From Gulosibacter chungangensis (GTDB lineage Bacteria > Actinomycetota > Actinomycetes > Actinomycetales > Microbacteriaceae): a stretch of DNA of 64,000 nt. The notes beneath the pieces are model-generated. The model ran no database searches. It was not told where the DNA came from and saw only the letters and a program-made list of their open reading frames with translations. A program made the translations under genes and the position numbers. Shown here piece by piece: positions 25,029 to 33,496 of the stretch (position 1 is its first letter; the number at the start of each line of letters is the position of its first letter). The stretch lies in NCBI RefSeq assembly GCF_008831155.1, contig NZ_WBKB01000001.1, positions 372,001 through 436,000 on the forward strand, read 5' to 3'.

Positions 25029-26906
25029 TCAGTGCTTCAGCGCCATCGCGAGCCACCAGGACGCTCCCCCGGTGACCTTCGCATCCACAATCAGTGGCTT
25101 GCGCAAACCTTGTGCGACGAGCTCGGCCACCGCACCTAGGTCGGCAGTTGTGCGTACCATGACACCGTCGTAGCCGTAACCGCGTGCGATCGCGGCGATA
25201 TCGGTGTCCGGGAACACCACGGTCTCGCGGGGTTCGGAATCTGGCGTGAAGTGGTAGACCTCGGCGCCGTAGGCGTGGTCGTTGTAAATCACTATCAGCA
25301 TCGGGATCTCGAGGCGACCGAGCGTCTCCAGCTCTGCGATGCTCATCAGAAAACCACCGTCACCGCTCGCGAGCACCGGCAACCGATCCGGCCTCGCGAG
25401 TGCCGCACCAATCGCGGTCGATAGACCCAGGCCTATGGCTTGGAAAGCTTGCGTCATGACATAGGCGTTCTCATCCGGCACGTCGAGGTACATGCTCGGA
25501 TAGCCCATGAAGTTGCCCGAGTCGATGCTGAGCGTGCGTTCGCGCGGCAGCAGGTCATCCAGCGTGATCGACAGGGTGCGCGGATCGATCCGGTCCGCGG
25601 TGCTTTCGTCCTCGTACGGCAGGCCGCGCCACTTCACCTCCGCGGCAATGCGCGCTTTGAGCGCCTCGCTTCGGTAACCGAAGTCGCCGTCCTGAGCCGG
25701 TGACGAAACTTCGGTGGATGCGCGGTCGGGTTCAGGCTCGGATGCACCGTCGGTTGCGCGCAACAGCTCGGTCGTCGCGGCTGCCGTGGCAGCAACATCA
25801 CCAAGGACGGCAAGGTCCACGGGACGCTGTCGTTCGATGCCTGCCGGTTCGATGTCGACTTGCACGATCTTGGTCTCGGGAGCGATCATCTGACCGTGGC
25901 GGGTGGTCCACTGATTGAGGGCGGTGCCCCAGCCGACGACAAGATCCGCAGCGCCAATAAGTTCCACCGTGAGTGGGGACGAGAACCCGCCCGCAACGTC
26001 AATTGACCAGGGGTTTCCTGCGAACAGGCCCTTTGCGACCGCGCCTTCGCTGAGGAGTGCGCCGGTCTGGTCGGCGAGGGCGACGAGCGCGTCCCTCGCT
26101 GCCACACCGCGAGCGCCGCGGCCGGCGATGAAGACCGGGCGCTTAGCGGCGCGTAGCGCGTCGGCGAGATCTTGGACTGCTTCATCGGCGGCGCGTGGTG
26201 CGGGGATTGGTTCAACTGGCGTGAGACCGGTGAATTGTGGCTGGCCTTTCGATACGCGCTTCGCGCTACTCAAGGAGCGTTGGGAGGGCTCCGCGCTCCT
26301 CAAGGAACGAGAATTCCCCGCACGCTGAGTAGGCGCCGCCGGCGCCGTATCGAAGCGTGCCGCGCTACCCGAAGCCGATCGCTGAGTATGCGCCGCCGGC
26401 GCCGTATCGAAGCGCTCCGCGGGGAACTCGGTTTCCTGCACGTCCATCGGCAGGTGGAAGACGACCGTGCGTCGCTCACGCAGCGCAGTCGCGTAGGCAC
26501 GGCGAGCATCCACAATCGCAGTCTGTGGTGAGCGAAGACGGACGTTTGTCGCCCCGACCGAGGCGGCCAGCGCATCCTGGTCGATAAAGAAATTCGAGGC
26601 GGTGTCGGAGGCATCGCCGGTAATCACGATCATCGGCGTGCGGCTCTTGGCGGCCTCGCCGATCCCGGTGACGGCGTTCGTGAGTCCGCAACCGGGATGC
26701 AGCGAGACCACCGCGACTTCACCCGAGACCCTCGCGTATGCATCCGCCATCGTGGCCGCACCGCCCTCGTGACGGGCAGCCACGAACTTCACACCACCGT
26801 CGAGCAGACCGTTCGTGACGTGATAGTTGCCGCTACCGACGACACCAAAAGCTTGGCGGACGCCGAGCTGTGCGAGTGCGTGGCCGACTGCCTCGCCTAC
26901 GTTCAT
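25029..26906 (-). CDS. Thiamine-diphosphate enzyme (acetolactate synthase-like) with REP-derived insert
   Basis: A 625-aa TPP enzyme. The PYR domain contains ARHEGGAATMADAYARVSG with the conserved catalytic Glu. A central TH3 domain starts at RAAKRPVFIAGRGARG, and the PP domain contains ASGDGGFLMSIAELETLGRL...YNDHAYG, the GDG-x(n)-N magnesium/TPP motif. Residues about 165-220 are unlike the family: they are encoded by copies of a REP-like palindrome (26247-26413) and read RFDTAPAAHTQR and RFDTAPAAPTQR. They fall in the PYR-TH3 linker, explaining why the protein exceeds the usual 550 aa. The ATG at 26906 has AGGAG 8 nt upstream. The reaction is unassigned; the neighbouring cyclase suggests a shared catabolic pathway. 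Confidence 0.85.
   Translation of the reverse strand: MNVGEAVGHALAQLGVRQAFGVVGSGNYHVTNGLLDGGVKFVAARHEGGAATMADAYARVSGEVAVVSLHPGCGLTNAVTGIGEAAKSRTPMIVITGDASDTASNFFIDQDALAASVGATNVRLRSPQTAIVDARRAYATALRERRTVVFHLPMDVQETEFPAERFDTAPAAHTQRSASGSAARFDTAPAAPTQRAGNSRSLRSAEPSQRSLSSAKRVSKGQPQFTGLTPVEPIPAPRAADEAVQDLADALRAAKRPVFIAGRGARGVAARDALVALADQTGALLSEGAVAKGLFAGNPWSIDVAGGFSSPLTVELIGAADLVVGWGTALNQWTTRHGQMIAPETKIVQVDIEPAGIERQRPVDLAVLGDVAATAAATTELLRATDGASEPEPDRASTEVSSPAQDGDFGYRSEALKARIAAEVKWRGLPYEDESTADRIDPRTLSITLDDLLPRERTLSIDSGNFMGYPSMYLDVPDENAYVMTQAFQAIGLGLSTAIGAALARPDRLPVLASGDGGFLMSIAELETLGRLEIPMLIVIYNDHAYGAEVYHFTPDSEPRETVVFPDTDIAAIARGYGYDGVMVRTTADLGAVAELVAQGLRKPLIVDAKVTGGASWWLAMALKH
26247..26413. repeat. 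REP-like element copies inside a coding sequence
   Basis: TTTCGATACGCGCTTCGCGC begins at 26247. Two near-identical 32 bp blocks follow (CTGAGTAGGCGCC...GTATCGAAGCG at 26325-26356 and CTGAGTATGCGCC...GTATCGAAGCG at 26382-26413). The family is the same as at 3508-3563 and 10196-10303. All copies keep the reading frame of the thiamine-diphosphate enzyme open. Confidence 0.8.
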
Positions 26907-27030
26907 CTGGGGTACTCCTGTTCGTGACTGCAGGTTGTCTGAGGACGCGAGTCCGTTTGAATGCACGCGCAGGTGGACGCGCGCGGGCGGATGCGCGCGG
27001 GTTCCCGGTGCTGGTGAATACGGGCGGATT

Positions 27031-27078
27031 CGGGCTACGCGCGCTTCGGGCTACGCGCGCTTCGGGCTACGCGCGCTT
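27031..27078. repeat. Three 16-bp tandem repeats at the cyclase stop codon
   Basis: CGGGCTACGCGCGCTT is repeated perfectly at 27031-27046, 27047-27062 and 27063-27078. The last unit contains the stop codon and final residues of the cyclase gene. The duplication therefore probably arose from the gene's 3' end. The remaining gap 26907-27030 has no recognised feature beyond GC-rich sequence. Confidence 0.8.
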
Positions 27079-27903
27079 CGGGGCGAAGGCGAGCACGCGC
27101 GCGGGGCTTGCGGTACCGCCCACGATCGGCAGCGGGCTGACGATAATGACGGCGCCGGTGGTCGGTAGCTTCGCGAGGTTCTGCAGCGAGGTGACGCCGT
27201 ACTTGTCATTGCCGAGCAGGTAGTAGTGCACCGGCATGGGAGGTTCGAGCGAGAAGCCGTCACCCGCGTCGATGCCGACGGTCTCAACGCCGAAGCCCGC
27301 CAGCTCAGTCTCCTCGGCCAGCCACTTCGCGGCCTCGGCGCTTACCCCCGGGGTGTGGCTCTTGCCCTCGTAGAAGTTGAGGAACTGTTCCTCGTCCTGA
27401 GCGCGCGCATCCCAGCCGGTGCGGTAGAGCAGCCAGCCGCCCTTGGGCAGCTTGCCGTGCTCGGCCTCCCAAGCCTGGATGTGCTCGATCTCGAGCAGGA
27501 AGTCGGGGTTCTCGGCGGCCTCGGCGCTCTTGTCGATCACCACTGCAGGTCCGACGAGCCGCTCGACCGGGATCTGTGACACGTCGTCGCCGTCGCGGCC
27601 GCTGATCCAGTGGCTCGGAGCATCCAGGTGCGTGCCAATGTGCTCGCCGATGTGGATGTTGTTGTGTGCCCACAGCGGGCCCGGCTCATCGAATTCGCTG
27701 ACCTTTTCGAGGCTGAGGTCGATGAGGTTCGCGAAGGGTTCTGGCAGCGTGAGCGTGGGGGTGTTCGGGCTGAGCTTATTCGTGAGGTCGATGATCTCGA
27801 TGTCGCCGGTGGCGAGGCCGCCGACGAGCCCTGCGAGTACGCCCTGGTCGATGCTGGTGGAGGTTGGTTCGGTCACCCTTGATCCTTTGCTTGTGGCAGA
27901 CAC
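27067..27903 (-). CDS. Cyclase-family (kynurenine-formamidase-like) metal hydrolase
   Basis: A 278-aa protein of the cyclase / arylformamidase superfamily. The metal-binding motif HIGEHIGTHLDAPSHW (the HxGTHxDxPxH signature) lies near residues 85-100. IDLTNKLSPNTPTL marks the N-terminal domain start, and GVSAEAAKWLAEE...GIDAGD is the second conserved region. Related enzymes hydrolyse N-formylkynurenine, isatin or cyclic amides; this substrate is unknown. The same-strand neighbours suggest an operon: DUF2993-like gene 45 bp upstream and TPP enzyme 160 bp downstream. The GTG at 27903 has AGGAG upstream; an alternative GTG at 27876 is also possible. Confidence 0.87.
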   Translation of the reverse strand: MSATSKGSRVTEPTSTSIDQGVLAGLVGGLATGDIEIIDLTNKLSPNTPTLTLPEPFANLIDLSLEKVSEFDEPGPLWAHNNIHIGEHIGTHLDAPSHWISGRDGDDVSQIPVERLVGPAVVIDKSAEAAENPDFLLEIEHIQAWEAEHGKLPKGGWLLYRTGWDARAQDEEQFLNFYEGKSHTPGVSAEAAKWLAEETELAGFGVETVGIDAGDGFSLEPPMPVHYYLLGNDKYGVTSLQNLAKLPTTGAVIIVSPLPIVGGTASPARVLAFAPKRA

Positions 27904-27948
27904 AACGCTCCTAAGTATGGCGCGGATTCGCCTCGGCGTACGGCGGTG

Positions 27949-28851
27949 CTACCCAAGTCGCAGGGTGGCGATGAGGGCGCGGCCGCGGGTGCGCAGTTCG
28001 AGGTGGTCGATGCGGTAGCCCTTCGGGAGGCCGGAATTGAGGTCAATCGGCTCGCTGAGACGCGCCCGAATCTGCTTGCGGAATACGAGGAGCATCAGCT
28101 TCACGAGCGGATTACTCGACCTCAGCTTGAAGTCTTCCACCCGAGCCTTGCCAGTCGAGTTCTCGAGCACCGCATCCACTTCGGCCTTCACCTGAGCCCC
28201 AATGAACTTGTAGCCGCCATCGAGCACACCCGTCGCCCGGATGCGCTGCTCGCCACCGCGCGGCCGCTCCACCTCGATGTCGAAGTCGACCTCTTTGATC
28301 CGCACCGAATCGTCCTTCGCGGCCCGTTCGGCGAGTTCCCGAGCCAGGGCCCGAGCATCATCGATATCCGCCTGCAGTTCGCCCTGCCCCGAGAATCCCT
28401 CGAGTTTGCGCTCGCTCACAGCCAGCCACACATCGCCATTCGCGTCGGTGAGCCAGTCAACCGCGAGATTTTCCAGTTCGAAGGATGCGCTGACCGGCAT
28501 CGACTCGAGCCTCGCCGGATTCGCGCGCACTGCGACGTGGCTCAGTTCCGCTTCTACCTTCTTTTTGACGGCGGGCCCGAGATCGGGTTGTTGCTCGGAT
28601 GCTTCGTCCTGCACGGCGAGCGTCACGTTGCTGAAGTCCACGGTGACGGAGGAGATATTTGGCTGCTCGCCAAAGGCTGCAGCCACCCGCTCGGCAATCG
28701 GAACCGGCAGTGTCGCACCGTTTTCGGCAAGATCCTTCTCGATCGCTTCGATGATGCGCTGTTTGAGTTCAGCATCGGTCTCGGGGATCGGCCCTTTACC
28801 CAATGACACTGCGTCTTTCGGTACCTGGACTGGGGTCATGGCAACGGTCAC
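27949..28851 (-). CDS. DUF2993/LmeA-like lipid-binding-fold protein (tentative)
   Basis: A 300-aa protein without signal peptide or membrane span. It alternates beta-rich segments with charged helices: SSVTVDFSNVTLAVQDE, AELSHVAVRANPARLES, RPRGGEQRIRATGVLDG, and FKLRSSNPLVKLMLLVFRKQI. The pattern is reminiscent of DUF2993 (LmeA-type) proteins that bind phospholipid, but the match is by eye and LmeA proteins are normally exported. The GTG at 28851 has GAGGA 6 nt upstream; an ATG lies 12 nt further in. It is divergent from the glycosyltransferase gene. Confidence 0.6.
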   Translation of the reverse strand: MTVAMTPVQVPKDAVSLGKGPIPETDAELKQRIIEAIEKDLAENGATLPVPIAERVAAAFGEQPNISSVTVDFSNVTLAVQDEASEQQPDLGPAVKKKVEAELSHVAVRANPARLESMPVSASFELENLAVDWLTDANGDVWLAVSERKLEGFSGQGELQADIDDARALARELAERAAKDDSVRIKEVDFDIEVERPRGGEQRIRATGVLDGGYKFIGAQVKAEVDAVLENSTGKARVEDFKLRSSNPLVKLMLLVFRKQIRARLSEPIDLNSGLPKGYRIDHLELRTRGRALIATLRLG

Positions 28852-28933
28852 GGTGAGTCCTCGATCGGCGGGCGGTTCAGTGAGAGTTTATGCCGCGCGC
28901 CCCGGGTGAAGGGAGGTCGCTAAGCTCGAGGGG

Positions 28934-30058
28934 ATGCGATTTTTCTTCGATGCGCGGTATATCCGCACCGACTTTCATGACGGGATTAGCCGGTATTCGG
29001 CGCAGCTTGGCAACGCTGTGCACGCGCAGTCGCCGGACGAGGTGACCTTCCTCATCCATGACGAGCGCCAGCTCGAGCACCTTCCCACGGGCGCGAAATG
29101 GCTGCTCTTCCACTCGAATGAGTCGGCGCTCGAGCCGATCGCGGCCTTCAAACTCAATAACTACCGCCCCGATGTGGTGTTCTCGCCGCTCCAAACCATC
29201 GGCACCACCGGCCGCAAGTACAAGGCAATCGTCACCCTGCACGACCTTATTTATTACCGGCACCGCAAACCCCCCACGCACCTGAACCCGCTATTGCGGC
29301 TCGGCTGGCGCGCCTACCACCTCACTTACGGCCCGCAGCGGCTCGCGCTCAACGGGGCGGATGCGGTGGCGACCGTTTCCGAGACCACCAAGCGTGAGAT
29401 TCTTGCGGCCAAGCTCACGAAGCGCCCGGTCGTGGTGATTCCGAATGCGCCGAATGACTTGCGGGCGCTGCTGCCGGAACCCGCAGCGACCGGGCAGACC
29501 AACGCAACTGGCCAGACCAAGCCGACCGAGCGCATCCAGAACCTCGTCTATATGGGGTCGTTCATGCCCTATAAGGGTGTGGAGACGCTGATCGCTGGGA
29601 TGGCGGACCTGCCCGGGCGCGCGCTGCATCTGCTCAGCCGAATCAAGCCCGAACGCCGCCGCGAGCTCGAAGCGCTCGTGCCCGCCGGCGCGGACGTGGT
29701 GTTTCACGAGGGTGTGAGCGACGAGGAATACGCGCGACTGCTCGCCAATAACGCCGTGCTTGTGACCGCCTCGCTTGACGAGGGCTATGGGCTGCCGCTC
29801 GCTGAGGCGCTCGCGCTTGGCACCCCGGCGGTGGTCACCGACCTCGAGATCTTCCACGAGGTTGCGGGCCCCGGGGCACGCTATTTCGCCCGGGAGGATG
29901 CGCGAGACTTCGCCGCGCAGGTCCAGGCTCTGGATGACCCCGAGGTTCGGGCGGCGACGATCGCCGCTGGCCTCAAGCACATGGAGCGATTCACCTGGGA
30001 GCGATCGGCGCGCATTCTCTGGGAGACGGCGAGATCTCTCGCAGGAGGGCGCCGGTAG
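28934..30058 (+). CDS. Family 4 glycosyltransferase (GT-B fold)
   Basis: A 374-aa cytosolic glycosyltransferase. The N-terminal Rossmann domain (MRFFFDARYIRTDFHDGISRYS, VTLHDLIYY) is joined to a C-terminal domain with LVYMGSFMPYKGVETLI and the nucleotide-sugar site SLDEGYGLPLAEALALGTPAV, the E-x7-E motif of GT4. A seven-residue duplication, ATGQTNATGQTK, lies in the inter-domain linker near residue 190. Donor and acceptor are unknown; a cell-envelope glycan or glycolipid is likely. The ATG is 7 nt after TAAGCT (28921-28926), predicted leaderless. The next gene starts 9 nt downstream. Confidence 0.9.
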   Translation: MRFFFDARYIRTDFHDGISRYSAQLGNAVHAQSPDEVTFLIHDERQLEHLPTGAKWLLFHSNESALEPIAAFKLNNYRPDVVFSPLQTIGTTGRKYKAIVTLHDLIYYRHRKPPTHLNPLLRLGWRAYHLTYGPQRLALNGADAVATVSETTKREILAAKLTKRPVVVIPNAPNDLRALLPEPAATGQTNATGQTKPTERIQNLVYMGSFMPYKGVETLIAGMADLPGRALHLLSRIKPERRRELEALVPAGADVVFHEGVSDEEYARLLANNAVLVTASLDEGYGLPLAEALALGTPAVVTDLEIFHEVAGPGARYFAREDARDFAAQVQALDDPEVRAATIAAGLKHMERFTWERSARILWETARSLAGGRR

Positions 30059-30067
30059 GCTGACTGG

Positions 30068-31081
30068 ATGAGCAATACCGACGCCACCTACGAATCCGGC
30101 GACATCACCGGTCCCGTCGACGCGCCACTGCTCGAGGAAGTTGATCCCGAAGCGGAGCGCAAACTGGCGGCACGAGAAGCCGCCGGGCAAGACGCTTTCG
30201 CCGAATCCGACCACGATGAGGCCCGCACCGCGACGCTCGAGCGCCACGGTGGGGATGTTGCGCATCCCCTCGACGGCCTGCGCACGCCCACCAAACCGAG
30301 CGAACATTTTTCTCCCGCATCCGTGACCGTGGTCCAGCAGCCGCCGATTGCCCCGACCACGCTTTCGCGGCGCATCCAGCCAAAATCGCGACCGATTACC
30401 CCGGTCAATATGCCGTTGGGCACCGGGCAGCCGCCGTTCAGCGCGATCCTGTGGGACCTTGACGGCACGATTTCTGACTCTGCCGCGGGCATCATTGAGG
30501 CACTGCGGAAGACCTTCGATGTGTTCCGGATGCCAATTCCGAGTGATGAGACGCTGCTGAGTTACGTCGGGCCACCGATCATTGACTCCTTCAAGGCGAA
30601 CCACCTCGACGACCAGATCGAATTGCTGCACGCGCTCGAAACATACCGTGAAATTCACGAAGAATCGGGCCTTGTGGACTCCCCCGCATTCGCAGGCATG
30701 GCGGATCTTGTGCGGTCGGTGCGGCGGGCAGGGATTCCGCAATCCACCGCGACGAGTAAGCCCGAATCACCCGCGAACCGTGTGCTGCGCTACTACGGCA
30801 TCGCGGATGAGTTTGATTTCATCACCGGCGCGACCGATGACGAGTCGCGGTCGAAGAAGGAAGACGTGGTCGAAGAGGCGCTCCGCCGGCTGCGTGAGAA
30901 GGGCGTCGACCTGTCGAACGTGATCATGATCGGCGACCGGTTCTACGACGTACAGGGCGCCGCAGTGCACGGTGTACCGACCATCTATGTGAACTGGGGT
31001 TACGGCCACGTCGGCGAGGATGAGGGCGCCGTTGCGGTGGCCTCGAACGCGCACGAGCTGCGTGGGTTGCTGGGGCTGTAG
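30068..31081 (+). CDS. HAD phosphatase (phosphoglycolate-phosphatase-like) with disordered N-terminal extension
   Basis: A 337-aa protein. Residues 1-120 are polar, Ala/Glu/Thr/Pro-rich and probably disordered. From about 124 there is a complete HAD subfamily IA domain: ILWDLDGTISDSAAGIIEAL (nucleophile motif), TATSKPESPANRVL (motif II/III region) and VIMIGDRFYDVQGAAVHG (motif IV). That domain resembles Gph/pyrophosphatase proteins of about 215 aa, so the extension is unusual. TAGGCT (30056-30061) is 6 nt before the ATG, giving a possible internal leaderless promoter although the gene is only 9 nt after the glycosyltransferase. Confidence 0.88.
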   Translation: MSNTDATYESGDITGPVDAPLLEEVDPEAERKLAAREAAGQDAFAESDHDEARTATLERHGGDVAHPLDGLRTPTKPSEHFSPASVTVVQQPPIAPTTLSRRIQPKSRPITPVNMPLGTGQPPFSAILWDLDGTISDSAAGIIEALRKTFDVFRMPIPSDETLLSYVGPPIIDSFKANHLDDQIELLHALETYREIHEESGLVDSPAFAGMADLVRSVRRAGIPQSTATSKPESPANRVLRYYGIADEFDFITGATDDESRSKKEDVVEEALRRLREKGVDLSNVIMIGDRFYDVQGAAVHGVPTIYVNWGYGHVGEDEGAVAVASNAHELRGLLGL

Positions 31082-31089
31082 GGCTGCAG

Positions 31090-32514
31090 CTATTCCTGCC
31101 AATATCGGTGCCGTCGGCGACGACGCAGCAAGATGACCACGTAGAGCCCCGTAGCTGCGAGAAACCCCGCGGCTAGAGACACGAGCGTGAGCCAAGGACG
31201 CTCAGCGCCAGTGAGATCATCGGGATCAGTGGGGTGCTCCTCCACTGCAGAATCAGTTGCGGGTGTTTCACCGCTGTCGAGCAGCGGGTTGGCGTCGGGA
31301 AACTGGGTCGGGTCTGTGCTCAGGAAAGTGCTCGGGTCTAGGAATCCGAACCCTTCAGAATCTGTGCGAGGTAGCGCATCCACATCGAAAGTGCGGGTGC
31401 TGCGGATTGCCGCTTGAATGAGCTGGTTGCCGGTCGCATCCGGCCAGGCGGATTGCGCGAGCGCGAAAACCCCGCTCACCCAGGCCGTTGCGGGCGAAGT
31501 GCCATGGTCGAGTTCGTATCCCGAGAAGTCGGTTTTGAGCATCCGAATTCCCACGCCGGGCGCGATGAAATCGAGCCCGTCCCCGGTCACTGAGTATGCA
31601 TCCGGCTGGCCATCTTGATCGACGTTCTCGACAGAGACGACCCCCGGCAGTCCCGACAGCAGATCGAGGCTGTCACTCGATTCGTTTTGCACTGCGACGT
31701 TGACCACCAGCCCGGCCTCGAGCGCGAGGTCGATCGCGTTTTGCGCATCCATCGGGGAGTTATAGCTGATCGAGAGATTCAGGATGTCGGCACCCTGCTC
31801 GATCGCGTCAGCCACGAGATCGGCAAGCGGCGCGGCGCATTCGTCGACGGCCACATTCAGCACCGCATAGTGCAGGATCGTGGCGTCGGGTGCAACCCCG
31901 AGCACGCCCGGTTCCGCGCCGACTCCCTTGCCATTGCCGACGATGAGCGAGGCCATGGCGGTGCCGTGGCGAGCGCGCTCGGAGATCTCAATACCGGTAA
32001 AACCGGGACAGACTTCCTCGGTGCGAGGCCGGATATCGGCGTCGGCAAGGTCGGCAACCTCGAGATTGATCGGTGAGTCGATGATCGCGATTGTCACGCC
32101 CTGACCGGTGATTCCGGACGCGTGAATATCCGCAAGCTGGGTTTCGGTGAAGTACCAGAGGCCATCGGCTTCGGATGTCGTGGTGGCGTTGGGCTCGTCA
32201 AGGCTTGGTTGGATGCGCTCAGGTGCCGCCACGGCCGGGTCGATATCCGCGCCAATCCAAGCCGTCAGCAGCAGCACCGTGGTGAGCCCTGCTGCCCCGA
32301 TGACACGCGCAATCCTGCGCCGAAACCGCGGCAGTCGAAGCTGAGGCTGATTCCGACGCCGAAGCCGACCGCGAATACCGGGGCGTGCATCCTGCCCGCG
32401 CCGTTTCGACCTCTGCCCCGCTGTCAGCACTTCGCCCACTTCCCGACGAACCGCTTTCGTCAAACCTTTAATCCTGAGAGTATCGCCACAATCTTCAGGC
32501 TCTGTTTCTACCAT
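31090..32514 (-). CDS. Membrane-anchored S8 (subtilisin/mycosin-like) serine protease
   Basis: A 474-aa protease. The cytosolic N-terminus is very basic, then comes a transmembrane/signal segment (VIGAAGLTTVLLLTAWIGA), followed by a peptidase S8 domain. The triad appears intact: Asp in VTIAIIDSPI, His in ERARHGTAMASLI, Ser in DHGTSPATAWVSGV. The oxyanion Asn is in VVNVAVQNES. An acidic linker and one C-terminal helix (LVSLAAGFLAATGLYVVILL) with an RRRRRH tail anchor it with the catalytic domain outside. The layout resembles mycosins, but no type VII secretion genes are adjacent. The ATG at 32514 is chosen because longer forms overlap the divergent patatin gene. Confidence 0.87.
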   Translation of the reverse strand: MVETEPEDCGDTLRIKGLTKAVRREVGEVLTAGQRSKRRGQDARPGIRGRLRRRNQPQLRLPRFRRRIARVIGAAGLTTVLLLTAWIGADIDPAVAAPERIQPSLDEPNATTTSEADGLWYFTETQLADIHASGITGQGVTIAIIDSPINLEVADLADADIRPRTEEVCPGFTGIEISERARHGTAMASLIVGNGKGVGAEPGVLGVAPDATILHYAVLNVAVDECAAPLADLVADAIEQGADILNLSISYNSPMDAQNAIDLALEAGLVVNVAVQNESSDSLDLLSGLPGVVSVENVDQDGQPDAYSVTGDGLDFIAPGVGIRMLKTDFSGYELDHGTSPATAWVSGVFALAQSAWPDATGNQLIQAAIRSTRTFDVDALPRTDSEGFGFLDPSTFLSTDPTQFPDANPLLDSGETPATDSAVEEHPTDPDDLTGAERPWLTLVSLAAGFLAATGLYVVILLRRRRRHRYWQE

Positions 32515-32522
32515 CGTGAGAT

Positions 32523-32569
32523 TCCGGAACTTCCCAATCCCTCCCCTGAACAGTCGGGAACGTTCCGGA
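32523..32569. promoter_or_regulatory. Operator-like inverted repeat between S8 protease and patatin genes
   Basis: TCCGGAACTTCCC (32523-32535) is repeated inverted as GGGAACGTTCCGGA (32556-32569) with one extra base. The right arm contains a perfect 10 bp palindrome, GGAACGTTCC (32557-32566). The pair fills most of the 73 bp divergent gap, so a regulator binding here could control both genes. Confidence 0.55.
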
Positions 32570-32587
32570 GCTTTTGGAGATGATTGT

Positions 32588-33436
32588 TTGACCCACGGCC
32601 CCCTCGCCGCAGAGCACCTCTTTCCTTTCGCTTCCCCAGCGCCGGATGAGGACAACCCCATACAAGTCGGCATCGCCCTCGGCGGCGGTGGCGCGCTCGG
32701 TGCTGCCCACGTCGGTGTGCTGCAAGAGTTGCACGGTCGCGGGATCCGTCCCGGCATTGTGGCTGGCACCAGCATGGGCGCGATTATCGGCGCCGGCTAC
32801 GCCGCAGGGGTGCCGCTTTCCGTGCTGTATCAGCAGGCCTCGACCGCAAATATCAGCACGTTCTCGCGGCACATCTTTGGCCGCAAGCCCGAGACCGCAC
32901 AGCGAAGATTTCCCGATGGACCGGCGCTGCTGAATTCTGATGGCCTGCTGCGCACAATCGAGCAGCTCGGGGGTGATCGCAATATTGAGGAGCTACCGCG
33001 CAAGTTCGCGGCCACCGCGACCGACGTGGTCGGCCGTCGGCAGGTCGTCATGACGGAGGGCTCCGTGGCCGAGGCACTTCGAGCGAGCATGGCAATTCCG
33101 GCGATCTTCCCGCCGATTCGGAAGGGCAGGCAGTGGCTCTATGACGGCGGGCTCGTAGAGAACCTGCCGATTCGAGCAGCTAAGTCTTTAGGAGCGACGC
33201 ACGTGATTGCAGTGCGCATCCGCCCCGAACGGCCGGTGCGCAGCATGCGGCCGCTGACCCCGCACGTCTCTGACCTCGAAACTGATCCGACGACGCTCCT
33301 CATTTCACCGAAGCTCGACGGATTCTCGCAGTGGTCCTCGAAGCATGTGGATGCGATGGTTGAGGCCGGTAGAGCTGCCGCGCGTGAGGCGATCGCGGAG
33401 ATTCTGCGGCACCGGGTGCCCGCGCTGCGAGCCTAG
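32588..33436 (+). CDS. Patatin-like phospholipase
   Basis: A 282-aa cytosolic or membrane-associated acyl hydrolase of the RssA/NTE group. The oxyanion motif GIALGGGGALGAAHVGVL lies near residue 27, the nucleophile elbow GTSMGAIIG near 60, and the catalytic Asp in YDGGLVENLP near 190. The Ser-Asp dyad is intact. A TTG start at 32588 is proposed because GGAGA lies 7 nt upstream and it leaves room for the divergent protease promoter; a GTG at 32516 is in frame but would overlap that gap. The lipid substrate is unknown. Confidence 0.88.
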   Translation: MTHGPLAAEHLFPFASPAPDEDNPIQVGIALGGGGALGAAHVGVLQELHGRGIRPGIVAGTSMGAIIGAGYAAGVPLSVLYQQASTANISTFSRHIFGRKPETAQRRFPDGPALLNSDGLLRTIEQLGGDRNIEELPRKFAATATDVVGRRQVVMTEGSVAEALRASMAIPAIFPPIRKGRQWLYDGGLVENLPIRAAKSLGATHVIAVRIRPERPVRSMRPLTPHVSDLETDPTTLLISPKLDGFSQWSSKHVDAMVEAGRAAAREAIAEILRHRVPALRA

Positions 33437-33496
33437 AGGTATCTCGCACTCGCTACCCTGGCAGATGACTAGTTTTCTTCTCTGACCGGGAGCACC

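Noticed and set aside
27031-27078. CRISPR array.
   Set aside because: The 16 bp units are contiguous with no spacers. No other direct-repeat array with regular spacers was seen, and there are no cas genes.
31090-32514. Type VII secretion locus, based on the mycosin-like protease.
   Set aside because: No WXG100, EccB-E or PE/PPE-like genes are adjacent; the protease stands alone.
32515-32775. Longer S8 protease start at 32775.
   Set aside because: The added residues have no signal-like or conserved features and would overlap the patatin coding region. The start at 32514 places a basic N-terminus before the membrane helix.
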